Assembly (NCBI GenBank): GCA_002110485.1
Contig: MOWL01000002.1
Coordinates: 682,001 to 746,000 of the forward strand
Source: Emergomyces orientalis
Taxonomy: Eukaryota; Ascomycota; Eurotiomycetes; Onygenales; Ajellomycetaceae
Direction of reading: 5' to 3'
DNA length: 64,000 nucleotides
Both the position numbers and the translations under genes were made by a program. Within the stretch, counting starts at the first letter, position 1; the number at the start of each line of letters is the position of its first letter. Under the pieces are notes generated by a model, which worked only from the letters and a program-made list of their open reading frames with translations, did no database searches and was not told the DNA's origin. Shown piece by piece: positions 12,813 through 24,779 of the stretch.

Positions 12813-14035
12813 ATGTTTTCTATTGTTCTACATTTGCTACAAGTGGTTTTTCTATGTATATTATTTGCCGGTAGTTATTTTGAAGCGTTATAATAGATCT
12901 CTTGTTATTCAAAACTCCAAGCTTTGAACATAGTCGTCCTTTTTTCAGAATTTTTTAGATTCAAGCTTTACCTACCCGCCTGGCAGATTGTTTAATGATG
13001 TGGGGAACATATCTGAGCTGAGTGTTTTAATATGGCTCCTGATATATGATGTTTGTTACTTTTGATTTAAATGCATTTTCCCCCTCTGTTTCTTTTTCTT
13101 TGATTCTCTTGATTCTCTTTCATTTTTCACTTTAAGTTTTCTTTTGTATTGCAGATTGGTGAGAGAAGAATTAGAGATATTTTGTTTGAGGCCACTTATT
13201 GGTGGGCTCATGATGAAGATTGCCACAGATTAAGATCCTTGTCTAGTATACAGATGTTTAAATGATTTCTGTGTAACCTGTCATGTTTGTTGCTTTGTTA
13301 TAAATCCTATGAAGATGAGCATTTATGATGTGGAATATTAACCCTCCAACCTTGCTTTCCATCGTTGAGAATCGAAACACGGTGCCCCCGTACTACCTCA
13401 GCCCATTTAGGGACCATAGCAGCTAGTTCTTAAATATTCAAAGGCTTGCTTCGCTCGACGGTAATTGGATGATACACGAAAACAATTTTGACGAACACTT
13501 GAGATCACACGTCTACTGCAGGATGGGTATCAGCCATCAGCGCATCAAGCACCTTCCGGGAGACATGCATGCATGTTTTCATGTAGGGCATTTAGAAACG
13601 AGTCAACAGAAATTCTGAGCTGAAATACTACGGGGTAGTGATTTTGTTTATGTTCGCGCGAGATTACCAGAGTCGACGAAACAGATTTTGGTTAAGCTGA
13701 GATTTCCTGTGCCTTGTAGTGGAAATGCCTTGCGGATAGATATATCCTAGAAACCCAGGCAACAGCCAAAGATGTGCCTTCGAGTTGATTGATGTGTTGT
13801 TGTGTTGTGGCCCTTTTTGAGGTTCACCGTATTTCTGTCTGCCTTGTTCAACACTCAGCACAACAAGCAGATATCTGTCTGTTCAAGACTTTCGCCCTTC
13901 AACATATAACATTCTCCAACCTGCTCGCCCGCACTGTTCTGCTGTGGCTTATGTTGACTCTCCTTCGCGCATCCATAGGCCTTTCCAAGACTTTCTTCCC
14001 TGCTCCACGCGTGCAGCAATAGGAGTCTTTGATAG
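12813..14035. other. intergenic region
   Basis: AT-rich 3' flank of the GH55-PLC gene followed by the promoter of the DUF4470-MYND gene. Pyrimidine-rich tracts occur near 13079-13140. Open frames on both strands near 13660-14020 are short and lack motifs; part of them overlaps the probable 5' leader of the next gene. No RNA gene or repeat of note. Confidence 0.55.
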
Positions 14036-17000
14036 ATGGCGTCTCCAGTGCCACTCGATCTGTTTTCTCTTTTCCATGCCATTGGCAACACGCCTGCTGT
14101 CTGCTTGACTCAGGATATCCCTGGCGATGAGCCTGCAAGCCTGCTGTTGCTTGGTTGTGGCGATGTTCGAAATATCTTGTTCACTAGCTATATGAACAGT
14201 TCATCAGGTGATATCTAGTGATGCCAACATGCGAGCATATATGACGAACACTGACTCAAATGTTACGGGATAGAACTTCGCCCACTTGATTATACTTGCT
14301 GTGATAGCCAGCCTGCAGTTATAGGTGAGTTTTACCTTTGTCTTTCTCTTTATCTTTGTTTACCTGCTAAAGAGGGTGGTTATTAGCCCGAAATGTGTTA
14401 CTCTTTACTCTGGTCCTGGATGACAATGAAGGCGCTGATGTCTCAATGTTATGGAATATCTACTATCATCTGTTCATCGATGATAAGTCGCTCAGCCTTC
14501 TTGAATCTCAAGTAAAGAAGCTATGTCGTTTCTCTAATTCTCTGAGATATTGGCACAAAAGCAAGTATGGATGTTTTCTGAGATTCTGCGACTCAAAGAC
14601 GCTTGCTCTTGTGAGGGATGTCTGGTATTCATATATACACCTATCAGACAAAGCCACTTACACGGCTAGTTTCCGAAGCGCAATCCAAGCATGTCTTGAT
14701 GTCAAAGCTGCAGCCACTGAAAGCGGGATAGACTTGAGTGGAGCCCGCTCCGCCGCCCCAAATGCAGTTCAGGCTGTTAAAGATCTCCCCGGTTTGCACT
14801 CGCGCTACTGGAAGAATGGGAGCACTTCCAATGATGCCAAAGCCCCAAATGTGCGCCCAAACCCAACACTGGCACCTTTGGAAAATGACACTGCAATGCT
14901 TCATTATGCCACAGATCCACTGCTTGGGTTCCACCTAGTAACAGCCTATACACCGCTGGATCCAGAATCCCCCTTTTATCGCAAGGAAACGACTTATACT
15001 CATGCCCAGAGTGCAGTCGAAACGGCTCGTCTTCAGTTCAATACCTGGTGTCAGTCATTGAAAGATGATCACAAATCCGTGACCATTCGTTTCTTCGCAG
15101 GTGAAGCTCTTGGTTTCTGCCATACCCTCCAGCATCTGAACACCACCAAAGAAATTTCTGCGAATTGGTTCCGGACTTTTTACCATTTTGATACTTTCTC
15201 CCTGGATGGGGAGGATTACGCGCCCAATGGTGCGGCTCCCTTAGCCTTTGACGTTGTTGACACGTCGAACCTGATAGACTTCCTGGGTGGTATCAACCTC
15301 TTCATCGCCGCTGGCCCACTGCTTCGCAATAAAGTATCATCCACACTCTATGCTGAGTCCCTGATGAAGTGCGTACCTGATGTAGACGTGTTATTGGATG
15401 ACCTTTTTGCCGGTCATTTTCCAACAGTGTCGATATTACTTGGTGTATTCCCTGTCCAATACTGGACAAATTCCTCAGCTGTAGCAAATGCTGAGGAGCA
15501 GCTGATGCAAGATATCCAAATATGTCCCATGGGGCATGGCGTCAATACCCGAAATATGTACAACAGAACACTGTGGAAATATCAGTCGCCCATGTGGACA
15601 GATTCTCCGGGAAGTAGTAGTTGCCCTTTAATCAAGTTCGATCCGGATAATCTGGCTTGGGTTCTATTCGCGATCTATTTGAAAATGTTCAGGAACGAAG
15701 ACGTGAAGTTAACCTTGGCCGATCCAAATCGTGAAATGTTTCAGAGGAGCTCCTGCGTTCGATACCACCGGGGAAGCTTTGCCCGGTTTCTTCTGTTTGT
15801 TAAAGGGCGCGTAAAGGCTGAGTGGGATAAGACCATGTCAGTGCTGGTTACGTTGATTGAAAAAGATAAAGTTCTCGTGGTTGGGCCGAATTTTCTTCAC
15901 GAGTTTTATGCACAGCTCCATATTCTCGGTGTATATTCCAGTTCCTCCTTTATAAAAGAACTCAAATACGACCGAGCCTCCCATGGTTTCCGTGCATGGA
16001 AGAAACTACCTGAGTTGGTTTCTATCACAGTAGAAGTCCCAAGGGCAAAACTCTCTGTTTTCACCAAGATGCCTTGCGTTAAGCTGGGAACACCTTATAT
16101 CAACGGATTTGTTCAATCAAAGCAGATGAGCTGGCAGAGCCTTTTCGCAGTTGTGCAACTCGGATTTGGACAAGTTATTGGCTCCAGCACGCCGAACAAC
16201 GATAATTTTGCCCTGACTGTTGTTGAGGATCATAGTGGTTGGAAAGGGAAGAGCCCACTGATCATCTCTTTTGTCATCCCCTCAGCGATACTCCTCGTGG
16301 AGCCAGAAAACACGACGGTCGGAATGTCGCTTTACAACACGCCGACTGCATCTTTGACTTTTGGGAACCTATTAGGGATGGAACTTGTCGTCTTTTCAAG
16401 TGACCTTGGGAACGAATCCTTTGTATATGTTTCAAAGCAACGCCCAAATAACGCCGGAATGCCCCGCCTATCTGAACCATCGGGCAATGGGGAAAGGTCG
16501 GAGAAAATTCCAGCATGTTCCTACCATACGACACTAACGGCAAACACCAGCAGTGGAAAGGGAATAATTAATGGCTTTACCGCTCGTACTGATTTTCTCT
16601 CTGAAGAAGCAAAGACAAGCCTGAAGAGCCAGAAGGCGCTCCAACTTAGCCAACCCTCACCTTGCTCCTTGTGTGTAACAGTGCAAAGAAAATCTTTGGA
16701 GATTGTGATTAATTTCCCAGCTCCTGTCCTGAAAGCAAAGAGCAAAATTCGGGTTGTGAGAACATCATCGTACGTCGAGATAGTTGCATGCATGGCTCGA
16801 AAACCCGACCGCCAAGGGCACCCAGATTACGTATTTCCGATTTTCTTGGGCAAAAACGGCCAACCAGTGGCTTGGAACATTCCGTACATTAATCCAAACC
16901 GGCTACCTATTTTGGATACTAATCGTATGGAAGACTTTGGATGGTTGGTTACTCATGCTTCGACGATGTTTTCTGGTAAGGAGTGCCAGTTGCGTACCGC

Positions 17001-17772
17001 CCTAGATGTCAGCCGTCCAAAGCCCGTCCAAGACAGCAGATTATGTTTCAAGGACACTTTATTTTCCATGCACATGTCGTTCGCCCGGGTCCAGGGACAG
17101 AAGTGCAAGGTGTTTGGGGTGAGTTGCGGCCAAATTGGACTGCATTTACTGTTTTTCCGCTCCTCTGTTCGCATTGACATGTCCAACCACACACTGGCTC
17201 TTGATGTTGCGATTATCCCCCTACGTCTGGAGATGGGAATGCCAATGCGCAATTTCATCGCACAGTTAGGCATGGATGATTCGGTCACCATGGTGATAGA
17301 GGAAGACGAATTATATCTATGGAAACGTCTCTTGCCCACATTCGTCGAACGCTGCAGGGAGTGGAAACACAAGCCTAGTTGTGAGTATAAAACCGAATCT
17401 CGAATTCCGCGCTCCGTCGAATTTCACCAGCCAGTGCTCTGTTCGTGCGGTAACGGGGTCTTCCCGCCAAATTTCATTTCTGATTTTCCGAAGTGGGAAA
17501 CCATTTCCAACCATGCTGTTCGCGGTTTGATACCGCTTTTGTTCACCCTACCGTATGTTGATCCCAAAGATGACCAGGACGAAGGCGGAAAGGTGAGACA
17601 GAATCGGTGTGAGGCGTGCGGTGCGGAGAAGTCAGTGCATGGTCGTACTTTGTTGTCATGCTCGCAATGTCATCTGGTGAGGTATTGCTCGTCGAAGTGC
17701 CAGCGCACACACTGGAAGGCCCATAGGAAGAGTTGTTTGGGGAAGAGTGGCGGAGACCCTGTTGGTAAATGA
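14036..17772 (+). CDS. DUF4470 and MYND zinc-finger protein
   Basis: Three exons: 14036-14207, 14274-14324, 14387-17772; 1202 residues. Exon 1 opens with FHAIGNTPAVCLTQDIPGD and LLLLGCGDVRNILFT, and exon 2 continues with LDYTCCDSQPAVIARN. This is the typical start of DUF4470, a fungal domain with a Gly-rich nucleotide-binding-like loop. The ATG at 14036 is chosen because it places this motif at the N-terminus. The large central region (about 120-1120) has no domain I can name. A C-terminal MYND finger (about 1149-1190) shows the regular Cys-x2-Cys spacing ending YCSSKCQRTHWKAHRKSC; MYND fingers bind proline-rich partner peptides. There is no signal peptide or membrane span. Proteins with this architecture are common in filamentous fungi and mostly uncharacterised; a regulatory or scaffold role is inference only. 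Confidence 0.85.
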
Positions 17773-18552
17773 TGGGAATTATTTGAGCGGGACGCGTCTT
17801 TGTAAATGCTGCCCAGAATCTGTTGATTGCGGGGGTGTCATGGAAGGGCAGTTGGGCATTGAAATGGTGGCATGGGTCTAATATTTGTGATGGAAGGGAA
17901 GCGGGAGAGCTTTGTGATTTAATAATTGCGAGGGCTACAAACCTTCACCGTCTGATTTTTGTCGGCCGTGGGAAGAACAGGTTAGTAGACAAAACAATAA
18001 TATATTAGTAGCCTGGGCCATAGATGCAAGCTGATTGTTGATGCAGAATACATTTCCATTTTTGAGAGCGTTTTCGAGGTCTAGGATCGCGCACAGAGTA
18101 AGGATTCAGGTATCAAAGGACGGTTCTCGTGAAGATGTTAGTGCTGGGGATGAAGGAGCAGTGTGGGAATTCCCCGTGTTATAGTTCCGCTGTGAAATCT
18201 CCCGACAGAGCGGGCAACCTTAATTGGATTAAGGTTGCGTTGGGTTTTAACAGTTTATCATAGTCCCGAACTTTCCCATCCCTTCGTATTTGGTTTATGT
18301 TCGGTGGTGGAGGGGGTTACATGTAGAGTGGGTTGACATTTATTCTCGACCGACAAGTTAAATTGCCGGCCCGATTCCCCAGATTTACCCCTCACCGCAA
18401 CAATATATATATTCAGATAATTCTTCGAGGTGAGTCACAGTAAATACTGCCTTTAAAAAAAAACGAAAGAAATACCATTTAGACTTGTCCATTAACCTGG
18501 CTGAACCACACAAAACCTATCTCAATCTTCTACCTGGAATAACATCGCAACA
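17773..18552. other. intergenic region with promoter of DapA-family gene
   Basis: Terminator side of the MYND gene, then an AT-rich promoter for the aldolase gene. A TATATATAT stretch near 18403-18411 lies about 145 nt upstream of the ATG and could act as a TATA element. No other structure seen. Confidence 0.5.
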
Positions 18553-19494
18553 ATGGTGGGCAAGATCCCCAAATCAGGCGTTTGGTGCCCCGCTGTGACC
18601 TTCTTCGACCCCGCAACCGACACCCTCGACCTCACCAGCCAAAAGAAATACTACAGCTACCTCTCTCAGTCCGGGCTGGCCGGGCTCGTCATACTCGGCA
18701 CAAACGCAGAAGCATTCCTCTTAACCCGTGAGGAGCGTGCACAGCTCATCGCGGCCGCGCGGGAAGCCGTGGGGCCTGATTTCCCCCTCATGGCCGGCGT
18801 GGGTGCCCATTCCACCCGCCAGGTGCTCGAACACATCCGCGATGCAGCGGATGCGGGTGCAAATTATGTCCTAGTATTACCACCCGCTTACTTTGGCAAG
18901 GCTACGACCCCTTCAGTGATCAAGTCGTTTTTCACGGATATTGCTACCAACTCACCCCTGCCCGTTGTCATATACAATTTCCCCGGGGTGTGTAATGGCG
19001 TCGATCTGGATTCTGAAATTATCACAGCTATCGCGAAGCAGAGTGAGAATCTTGTCGGGGTTAAGCTCACTTGCGCGAGTGTTGGGAAGATCACGCGACT
19101 GGCCGCATCGCTAAGGCCGGATACCTTTGCGGTTTTTGGTGGACAGTCGGATTTCTTGATTGGGGGGCTTAGCGTGGGGTCTGCGGGCTGCATTGCTGCA
19201 TTTGCGAATGTGTTTCCCAAGACGATTTCAAGGATATATGATCTGTATAACAAAGGGGAGGTGCAGGAGGCAATGAGGCTTCATAGAATTGCTGCACTGG
19301 CGGAGTCGCCGTGTAAATCGGGAATTGCGTCGACTAAATATGCGGCTGCCATTTTCTCTGCGAAGAGGGCGGGTATTGAGGGTGCAGAGGAGAAATTGAG
19401 ACCTCGGCGGCCATATGAGCCCCCTTCCGAGGCGGCGAAAGAAAATGTTAGGACGGCTATGGCGGAGTTGGCGGTTATTGAGGGGGGATTGTAG
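18553..19494 (+). CDS. dihydrodipicolinate synthase / 4-hydroxy-2-oxoglutarate aldolase family protein
   Basis: Intronless, 313 residues, the usual size of the DapA/NAL TIM-barrel family. The fold markers are in order: the substrate-loop motif LGTNAEAF (in place of GTTGE), YVLVLPPAYF, the catalytic tyrosine 141 in VIYNFPG, and the Schiff-base lysine 171 in VGVKLT, followed by FGGQSDF and GSAGCIAAFANVFP. These enzymes form a lysine-pyruvate imine and add or release an aldehyde. Fungi make lysine by the aminoadipate route, so a true DHDPS role is unlikely. A mitochondrial-type hydroxy-oxoglutarate aldolase or a sugar-acid aldolase (2-keto-3-deoxy acid cleavage) is more plausible. No targeting signal is obvious. 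The 5' half is GC-rich, unlike the flanks. Substrate is undetermined. Confidence 0.88.
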   Translation: MVGKIPKSGVWCPAVTFFDPATDTLDLTSQKKYYSYLSQSGLAGLVILGTNAEAFLLTREERAQLIAAAREAVGPDFPLMAGVGAHSTRQVLEHIRDAADAGANYVLVLPPAYFGKATTPSVIKSFFTDIATNSPLPVVIYNFPGVCNGVDLDSEIITAIAKQSENLVGVKLTCASVGKITRLAASLRPDTFAVFGGQSDFLIGGLSVGSAGCIAAFANVFPKTISRIYDLYNKGEVQEAMRLHRIAALAESPCKSGIASTKYAAAIFSAKRAGIEGAEEKLRPRRPYEPPSEAAKENVRTAMAELAVIEGGL

Positions 19495-21548
19495 AATCTG
19501 CTGGGGTTTGGGTGAGCGGAGCGCGGCTGTGACGTGGATACATACGGAGGATGCCTACAGATAATGTGAGGTCATAGACGCCTTTTCATGTTAAAAACCA
19601 ACAAAAACCGCGCCATTGTTATTGGACACCAATAGACTACAAATTAAAAGCATTGTTGAGAATCTTGTCCACAAATCCCTATCATGATGTTAGAAGCAAA
19701 TATTGCTGCTTAAATTTTTATTTTTTCAGGCACGCACAACCATGAAAACTTTGCGGCGGTCTACTAGCGGAAATGATACTACTGCCGTTATGAAAAAGAT
19801 AAACAACAAGCAAAGACATGGACGTTCGATGAGTATGAATGAGTGCCCAAATCCTCTGTCTCGTATCTGTCCTGTGGGATTCCTAGAATGACATCAGCGG
19901 CGCATGGGGAAGGGAGCGAAAATATAGTTAATCCAACAAGCTGCTGGATGTTATTCCCAAACATAGCTGCGGAACATATATTCGGCATGCGATTCATCAA
20001 ACTGTCTTGTATCACGGGCTATAAAGGACGTTTGGGTTAATTGACGTATTGAATCCCAGAAATTGATCGATACTTAAGCTATCTTAACCTTAAATTCAAT
20101 TCATCTCAGACGCCAAGCGTGGTCGTTGGCGCTGCACAATATGGCAGTTGATGATCCAGCTCTGCAAATGAAGATGGGGGCTATACATGCACAACGGCGG
20201 AACCAGCTTGGAATGCGAGTAAACCTATCTTCCAAGGTTGTATGTGAACATGCATTTGATACTGTACTAATTATCAGGACATACCTGCGTAGGTTGCCGT
20301 GAGCAGAATATATCCTACGATTTCTTAAATTGAGCTTAACAACTTACCTGCCAACGATTAAAATTCGCAAAACATGTGCAACACACAGGGGTAAACATTG
20401 GAATTGAGAGATTGCTGGATGTCCATTTTGTTGCCTGTAATTCAATTGTTTCGATATTGAGAGCTCGACAGGAGCAAGAATAACTATCAAAAGTGAATTG
20501 AAGAGGTTGAAAAAAGAATACTGCTAGTGGTATTTGAAAAAACCGAAATATACCGAGGTTAATAAGGTCTAGGCCTATTTCTGCCTAGCCGGAATGCCTA
20601 GGTACAGGAAGGACGGCAGCCGAGATCGTATGATTCAAAGTTCTTGTGTGTACGGAGTAGATTGCGCGGCAACTCCCAAGTTCCCAACTAATCCGCATCA
20701 AGCGACCTCCAGATCGATACAAAGCGGTATTTGTTCCATGTCTATGAGCTCATCCAGTGGAGCAAAAAGAACGCAGCCGGCCTTCCGCCTGCTCACGTGG
20801 CTCGGTGGCTTGGAAGTTTGCTAGTGAGGCCTCAGTCTGGACCTCTTGACAGTTTGATATCAAACACACATTGAGCAACTCGGAACGCCTGTGAATCATC
20901 TTCGACTGTTCCTGGGACCTGAGATCCTGTATCTTTGTCAAATTATTGAATTGGCTCATCGGAACCGCCCGAAGGACGAACGCTCACCGTCTTCAATTCC
21001 CTGTGGCTCAGCAACCATCGAATTCTATTTCTCCAACTGAATGGCACTTCTCGAAACCAAATGCTGACCGGTTGGTCGTTTCTGCAAACTTAACAGCTGC
21101 AATTATATCTACTTTTTTTAACCTTTTAATCTCTGAAGTTTTCCGACGTTCACTGCTGGCTGAGTAAGCTCAACGCCAAACTGATTCACCGACTTTGGTT
21201 CTGCTTCTGTGTCGTCTTCCTTCAACCTTCGGACCTGAGAGATATCCGTTTGATGGCAGCCTGGCCTAAGGGGCGAGGTATATGTATTTGCACCTTCATC
21301 ACGTATTCCGCTCGTCTTGGTGCTTCAATCATTAATTGCAACTAAATACCCCCCTACATTTTCAACTACGAATCAAACCCCAATTGGATCCACTTCCTTC
21401 TTTCTTCTTCAGCAAGCAGGACAGATCAGTGTTACGTCCCAATTATCAGCATTTTCTTTCTTTTTAAAAAGGGTGGAAAAAAAGGAAGAACGAAAATTCT
21501 CGATTGCGTATGCTCTCATGCTAAAGAAGGGAATAAATTATTATTACC
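19495..21548. other. long intergenic region and probable leader of srbA
   Basis: No gene recognised. Short open frames near 19700-20040 and 20590-20960 have no motifs. A CACGTG E-box lies at 20794-20799. The 300 nt before the srbA ATG is pyrimidine-rich and includes CTTCTTTCTTCTTCAG-like sequence (about 21398-21413) that could be a splice acceptor of a leader intron. A long, regulated leader would fit srbA, but transcript ends cannot be seen. Confidence 0.5.
20794..20799. promoter_or_regulatory. CACGTG E-box upstream of srbA
   Basis: Perfect palindromic E-box in the context TCACGTGG, about 750 nt upstream of the srbA start. SREBP-type bHLH factors with the Tyr substitution can bind both E-box and SRE sites, so autoregulation is conceivable. 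A 6-mer is expected by chance every few kb, so this is only a candidate. Confidence 0.25.
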
Positions 21549-24500
21549 ATGGCTTCCCCAGTTAACCAGGGCGACTCGAAGACCCCACAATCACCTGTCC
21601 GAATGTCGATGAGGAGCCCATCGACGGATACCTCTTCCTACGATTCGCCTCCGGAGAACTTAACTGCGGATTGGTCCCAATGGATGCAATGGGATGAGCT
21701 CGATCCTGATGATATGTCAGCTCATACGGATCTCTTCAACTTACCTTCGAAACTCGATGAAAAAATATCTGATAAAGATCAGACCATGGTGCCACAGACT
21801 TTCGATCTTTTACCAGCCAACGCACCATTTACGTTCACAGCGGGTTCCTCAAATCATGACACTATTTCCCCGCAGGAACCACCATTTCTATCAGAGATTT
21901 CTCCTGCACCTTCCGACTCCTTTGATTCCGCGTTTGGTCTCGAGTTAACCAACGGGCGATGGAATCACTCTGCGCCAGCAAAACCATCACCTGTAGACAA
22001 TACACATAGGAGCAAACCGGAAAGAAAGACTGCTACTTCCTCTGGGCCATTGACTTCTATTTCACTAAAAGATAGGAAGCGAAAGTCGCAGTCAGATGAC
22101 CCACCCAGCCACTCCGCAGCCGGTGATACGCCGTTATCTGCTTCGAAGACATTACCGTCCAAAAAAAGGTCCCACAACGTAATCGAGAAGCGATACCGTG
22201 CCAACCTCAATGAGAAAATTGCCGAATTACGAGACAGTGTGCCATCCCTTCGCGCTCTAGCCAAACAGAAAAGCGGAATATCTGGCCAGGGGATTGATGA
22301 TGACGATGAGATCGTATCGTCCTCTAACAAACTTAACAAAGCTTCTATTTTGGCCAAGGCCACTGAATATATTCGTCATTTAGAGCAGCGGAATAAACGC
22401 TTGGAGGAAGAAAATGTCGGCCTAAAAAATCGACTCCGCCAATTAGATAAAGTTCAGGAGCAGAATTTAACGACCTTCACGAATGTTTCCGGTTCCGCAT
22501 CAACGCCTGGTGCATACACTGCTTCCACTGACTCTGGACCTGGGTCTTCACCAGATGTCTTCTCACAGACCGAGGAGTTTTCTCCCGAGAGCTCGCCTAA
22601 CCCACTCTACCCTCCTGAAGGGCTTATCAAAGTCCCCGAGTATTTCAAACGCATGCGAGCAACTGGCCCTCAGCCACACTATGCAGAATCCCTTATCGAG
22701 AGACCAAATACAAATACAACCTATGCCTCGTCAGGAGGTCGACGAATGAACCTCCCCAACAAATTTATGCTTGGAACGCTTGCTGCTCTAATGATCGTCG
22801 GTGGTTTTGAAAATCAGACGAAATCAGACTCATCCGAAAAGGGCTTATTTGGCATACCTCTGCAATTAGCTGGCGACATTTTCCGCCTTGCTCGAACTTA
22901 TTTTAGCGGCCTAACGGCAACGTCGTGGCAAATTCGAGCTTTATCTCATTTCGCGTTAACTTCGTTGGTCGTGGTTGGAGCGGCTTGCGCCGTCTTTACT
23001 TACCTATTTAATTCAGCCCCAAGGCGAGCAAAGAATCCAGCCAAATCGACCACGGTTTCGAGAGGCCCAACTGGTGTGTCACCAATCGAGTTCCGGCGAG
23101 AGGCATGGCTCACAAGTATCCAGACAGTCTGGGTACCAAGCCACACATTCTTCCCTGAGTGGTTCGCGGTAACGTGGCGCTGCATGGAGTATGTACTAAG
23201 TTGTATCCTTGGTACAAAATTGTATTCCTGGCTCACGGGAATCACCGAGGACGATGAGAAGGCGAGGGCCAAAGCATGGGATATTGCCATTGATGCTCAA
23301 CTAACTGGAGGTGATCCGGAAGTAAGCAAGAGCCGGATGGTCCTAACGATTTTCGCCTCTGGCACGTTGCCAAGAACACCTGCACGGGTGATGTTGAAAG
23401 CGCTCCACTGTCGTCTCCTACTTTGGAGAGTTGGTTCTCCTGGTTCTTGGGCTTTCAGGCTTTCAAACCACGCTGGTTCTCTTCTGGCCAGGTATCAATG
23501 GGATGTAGCAAGAAATCTCCTTAAGAATCTATCCAAGGACAATGATGATGTCCTCCCAGAACATCTTATCACTCTACTCGAAGCGAATGTGGATGATGTT
23601 ATGACCGATGCAATTATGCAGCGAGCATCCAACATGGCGTGGAACAGATATACACAGGAAGCTACCTATGGTGAAGATGCTATGTTGGATATCGTCGTTG
23701 AAGACACAGCAGTACGCTCACCTCTCGACGCTCTTGCGGCGTGGTGGTCTAGCCGAGCTCTACAGAATGCATTGATTAACTGCCTTGATTTCGACACCCT
23801 CCCACGGGAACAGAAACCCAGAAAAGCCTTCGAAATAGGCCTCCATCTGGCGTTAAATGCTGCGCCTCTCGCCTCAGCTGCTTATACACGAGCTGCAGTC
23901 ATCAAAGCCGTTTTCTTCGATGAAGACCGCGTGACAAATATTAACACTGTCCTTGCTGCACTTCCCCGATCGAAAAGCCAGCCTACTATCAGTAGCACAA
24001 ACTTCCTTGATTCTTCGGTTCCGCCGTCGGCACGGGCAGAGATATCCATTGCTGTTCGTTGCGCCATGATAGCAGCAATATTGAAGGGACAGGCGGGTAC
24101 AAATCCACCCGCATCATCCCAACTCATGCTTCGCAACGCAATTAACCTCTTCAACGTTCTTCCAGTCGATCCCGTTGAGCTTACACTTCTGGGTTTTGCT
24201 TCCCTGTACCACCTTCTACACGTCGTAGCAACGGAACCGAGTCTAATATCAGATTCTTCTTTGTCTTCATCCCTTTGCTCGTCTGAATCTGATACCACCT
24301 CCTCAACCCATGATGATGCAGACATCGACAGCAACTGTACTCCCCTTCCTGCTCCAAACCTCGCCCGTATCGCTCTAGGTCTCATTTATTGGGTTCGAAA
24401 TGCTTATAACCCAATTTCCTCAGGGTTTGACATGGAATTGGTTGAGAAGGCTGTCAAGGGATGTATCGATGTCTGCCAGCAAGCAGGGATTCACATTGAA

Positions 24501-24779
24501 GCGGTAGAAACCAGATGGGAGGGCCATCGTCTTGGGGGATCCCAAACCGACGTACAAGAAATAAAAGCCGTTACCGAGCTCCCTCCGGTCAATACCGCCG
24601 ATGAAGGGCCTAAAGAAACGCAGCAGAAAGCCGAACCTGTACGCCGTGAGAGTTTGAGGAGCACAGATACGGGATACGGGAGCCTGAGTCAAGAGGATGA
24701 TGGGGGCGATGACGGAGAGAAAAAGGCGACAGTTCCCCAGCGCGCAGAGGGTCTTGCTCTTGCGGATGTATCTCGATAA
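21549..24779 (+). CDS. srbA: sterol regulatory element-binding protein SrbA (bHLH-zip, membrane-anchored)
   Basis: One open frame of 1076 residues with a good start context (ACCATGG). The basic region near residues 205-220 reads KRSHNVIEKRYRANLNEKI; the Tyr in KRYR replaces the Arg of other bHLH factors and is the SREBP hallmark. The loop is enlarged and acidic (DDDDE), as in fungal SrbA, and helix 2 leads into a zipper-like stretch up to about 297. Two hydrophobic segments (about 404-421 and 469-487) form the ER hairpin anchor. The C-terminal half is the DUF2014-type region. In Aspergillus, SrbA is released by Dsc-dependent cleavage at low sterol or oxygen and drives ergosterol, haem and hypoxia genes; this is family knowledge. 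The N-terminus is Ser/Pro/Asp-rich, as expected for a transactivation region. It converges on the ENA ATPase gene. Confidence 0.95.
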   Translation: MASPVNQGDSKTPQSPVRMSMRSPSTDTSSYDSPPENLTADWSQWMQWDELDPDDMSAHTDLFNLPSKLDEKISDKDQTMVPQTFDLLPANAPFTFTAGSSNHDTISPQEPPFLSEISPAPSDSFDSAFGLELTNGRWNHSAPAKPSPVDNTHRSKPERKTATSSGPLTSISLKDRKRKSQSDDPPSHSAAGDTPLSASKTLPSKKRSHNVIEKRYRANLNEKIAELRDSVPSLRALAKQKSGISGQGIDDDDEIVSSSNKLNKASILAKATEYIRHLEQRNKRLEEENVGLKNRLRQLDKVQEQNLTTFTNVSGSASTPGAYTASTDSGPGSSPDVFSQTEEFSPESSPNPLYPPEGLIKVPEYFKRMRATGPQPHYAESLIERPNTNTTYASSGGRRMNLPNKFMLGTLAALMIVGGFENQTKSDSSEKGLFGIPLQLAGDIFRLARTYFSGLTATSWQIRALSHFALTSLVVVGAACAVFTYLFNSAPRRAKNPAKSTTVSRGPTGVSPIEFRREAWLTSIQTVWVPSHTFFPEWFAVTWRCMEYVLSCILGTKLYSWLTGITEDDEKARAKAWDIAIDAQLTGGDPEVSKSRMVLTIFASGTLPRTPARVMLKALHCRLLLWRVGSPGSWAFRLSNHAGSLLARYQWDVARNLLKNLSKDNDDVLPEHLITLLEANVDDVMTDAIMQRASNMAWNRYTQEATYGEDAMLDIVVEDTAVRSPLDALAAWWSSRALQNALINCLDFDTLPREQKPRKAFEIGLHLALNAAPLASAAYTRAAVIKAVFFDEDRVTNINTVLAALPRSKSQPTISSTNFLDSSVPPSARAEISIAVRCAMIAAILKGQAGTNPPASSQLMLRNAINLFNVLPVDPVELTLLGFASLYHLLHVVATEPSLISDSSLSSSLCSSESDTTSSTHDDADIDSNCTPLPAPNLARIALGLIYWVRNAYNPISSGFDMELVEKAVKGCIDVCQQAGIHIEAVETRWEGHRLGGSQTDVQEIKAVTELPPVNTADEGPKETQQKAEPVRRESLRSTDTGYGSLSQEDDGGDDGEKKATVPQRAEGLALADVSR

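Noticed and set aside
18553..19494. Horizontal transfer of the intronless DapA-family gene
   Set aside because: Intronless DapA/NAL-type genes are widespread in fungi; the GC-rich 5' half alone is not enough evidence.
23882..24385. 167-codon minus-strand frame inside srbA
   Set aside because: Antisense shadow of the srbA coding frame, with no motifs of its own.
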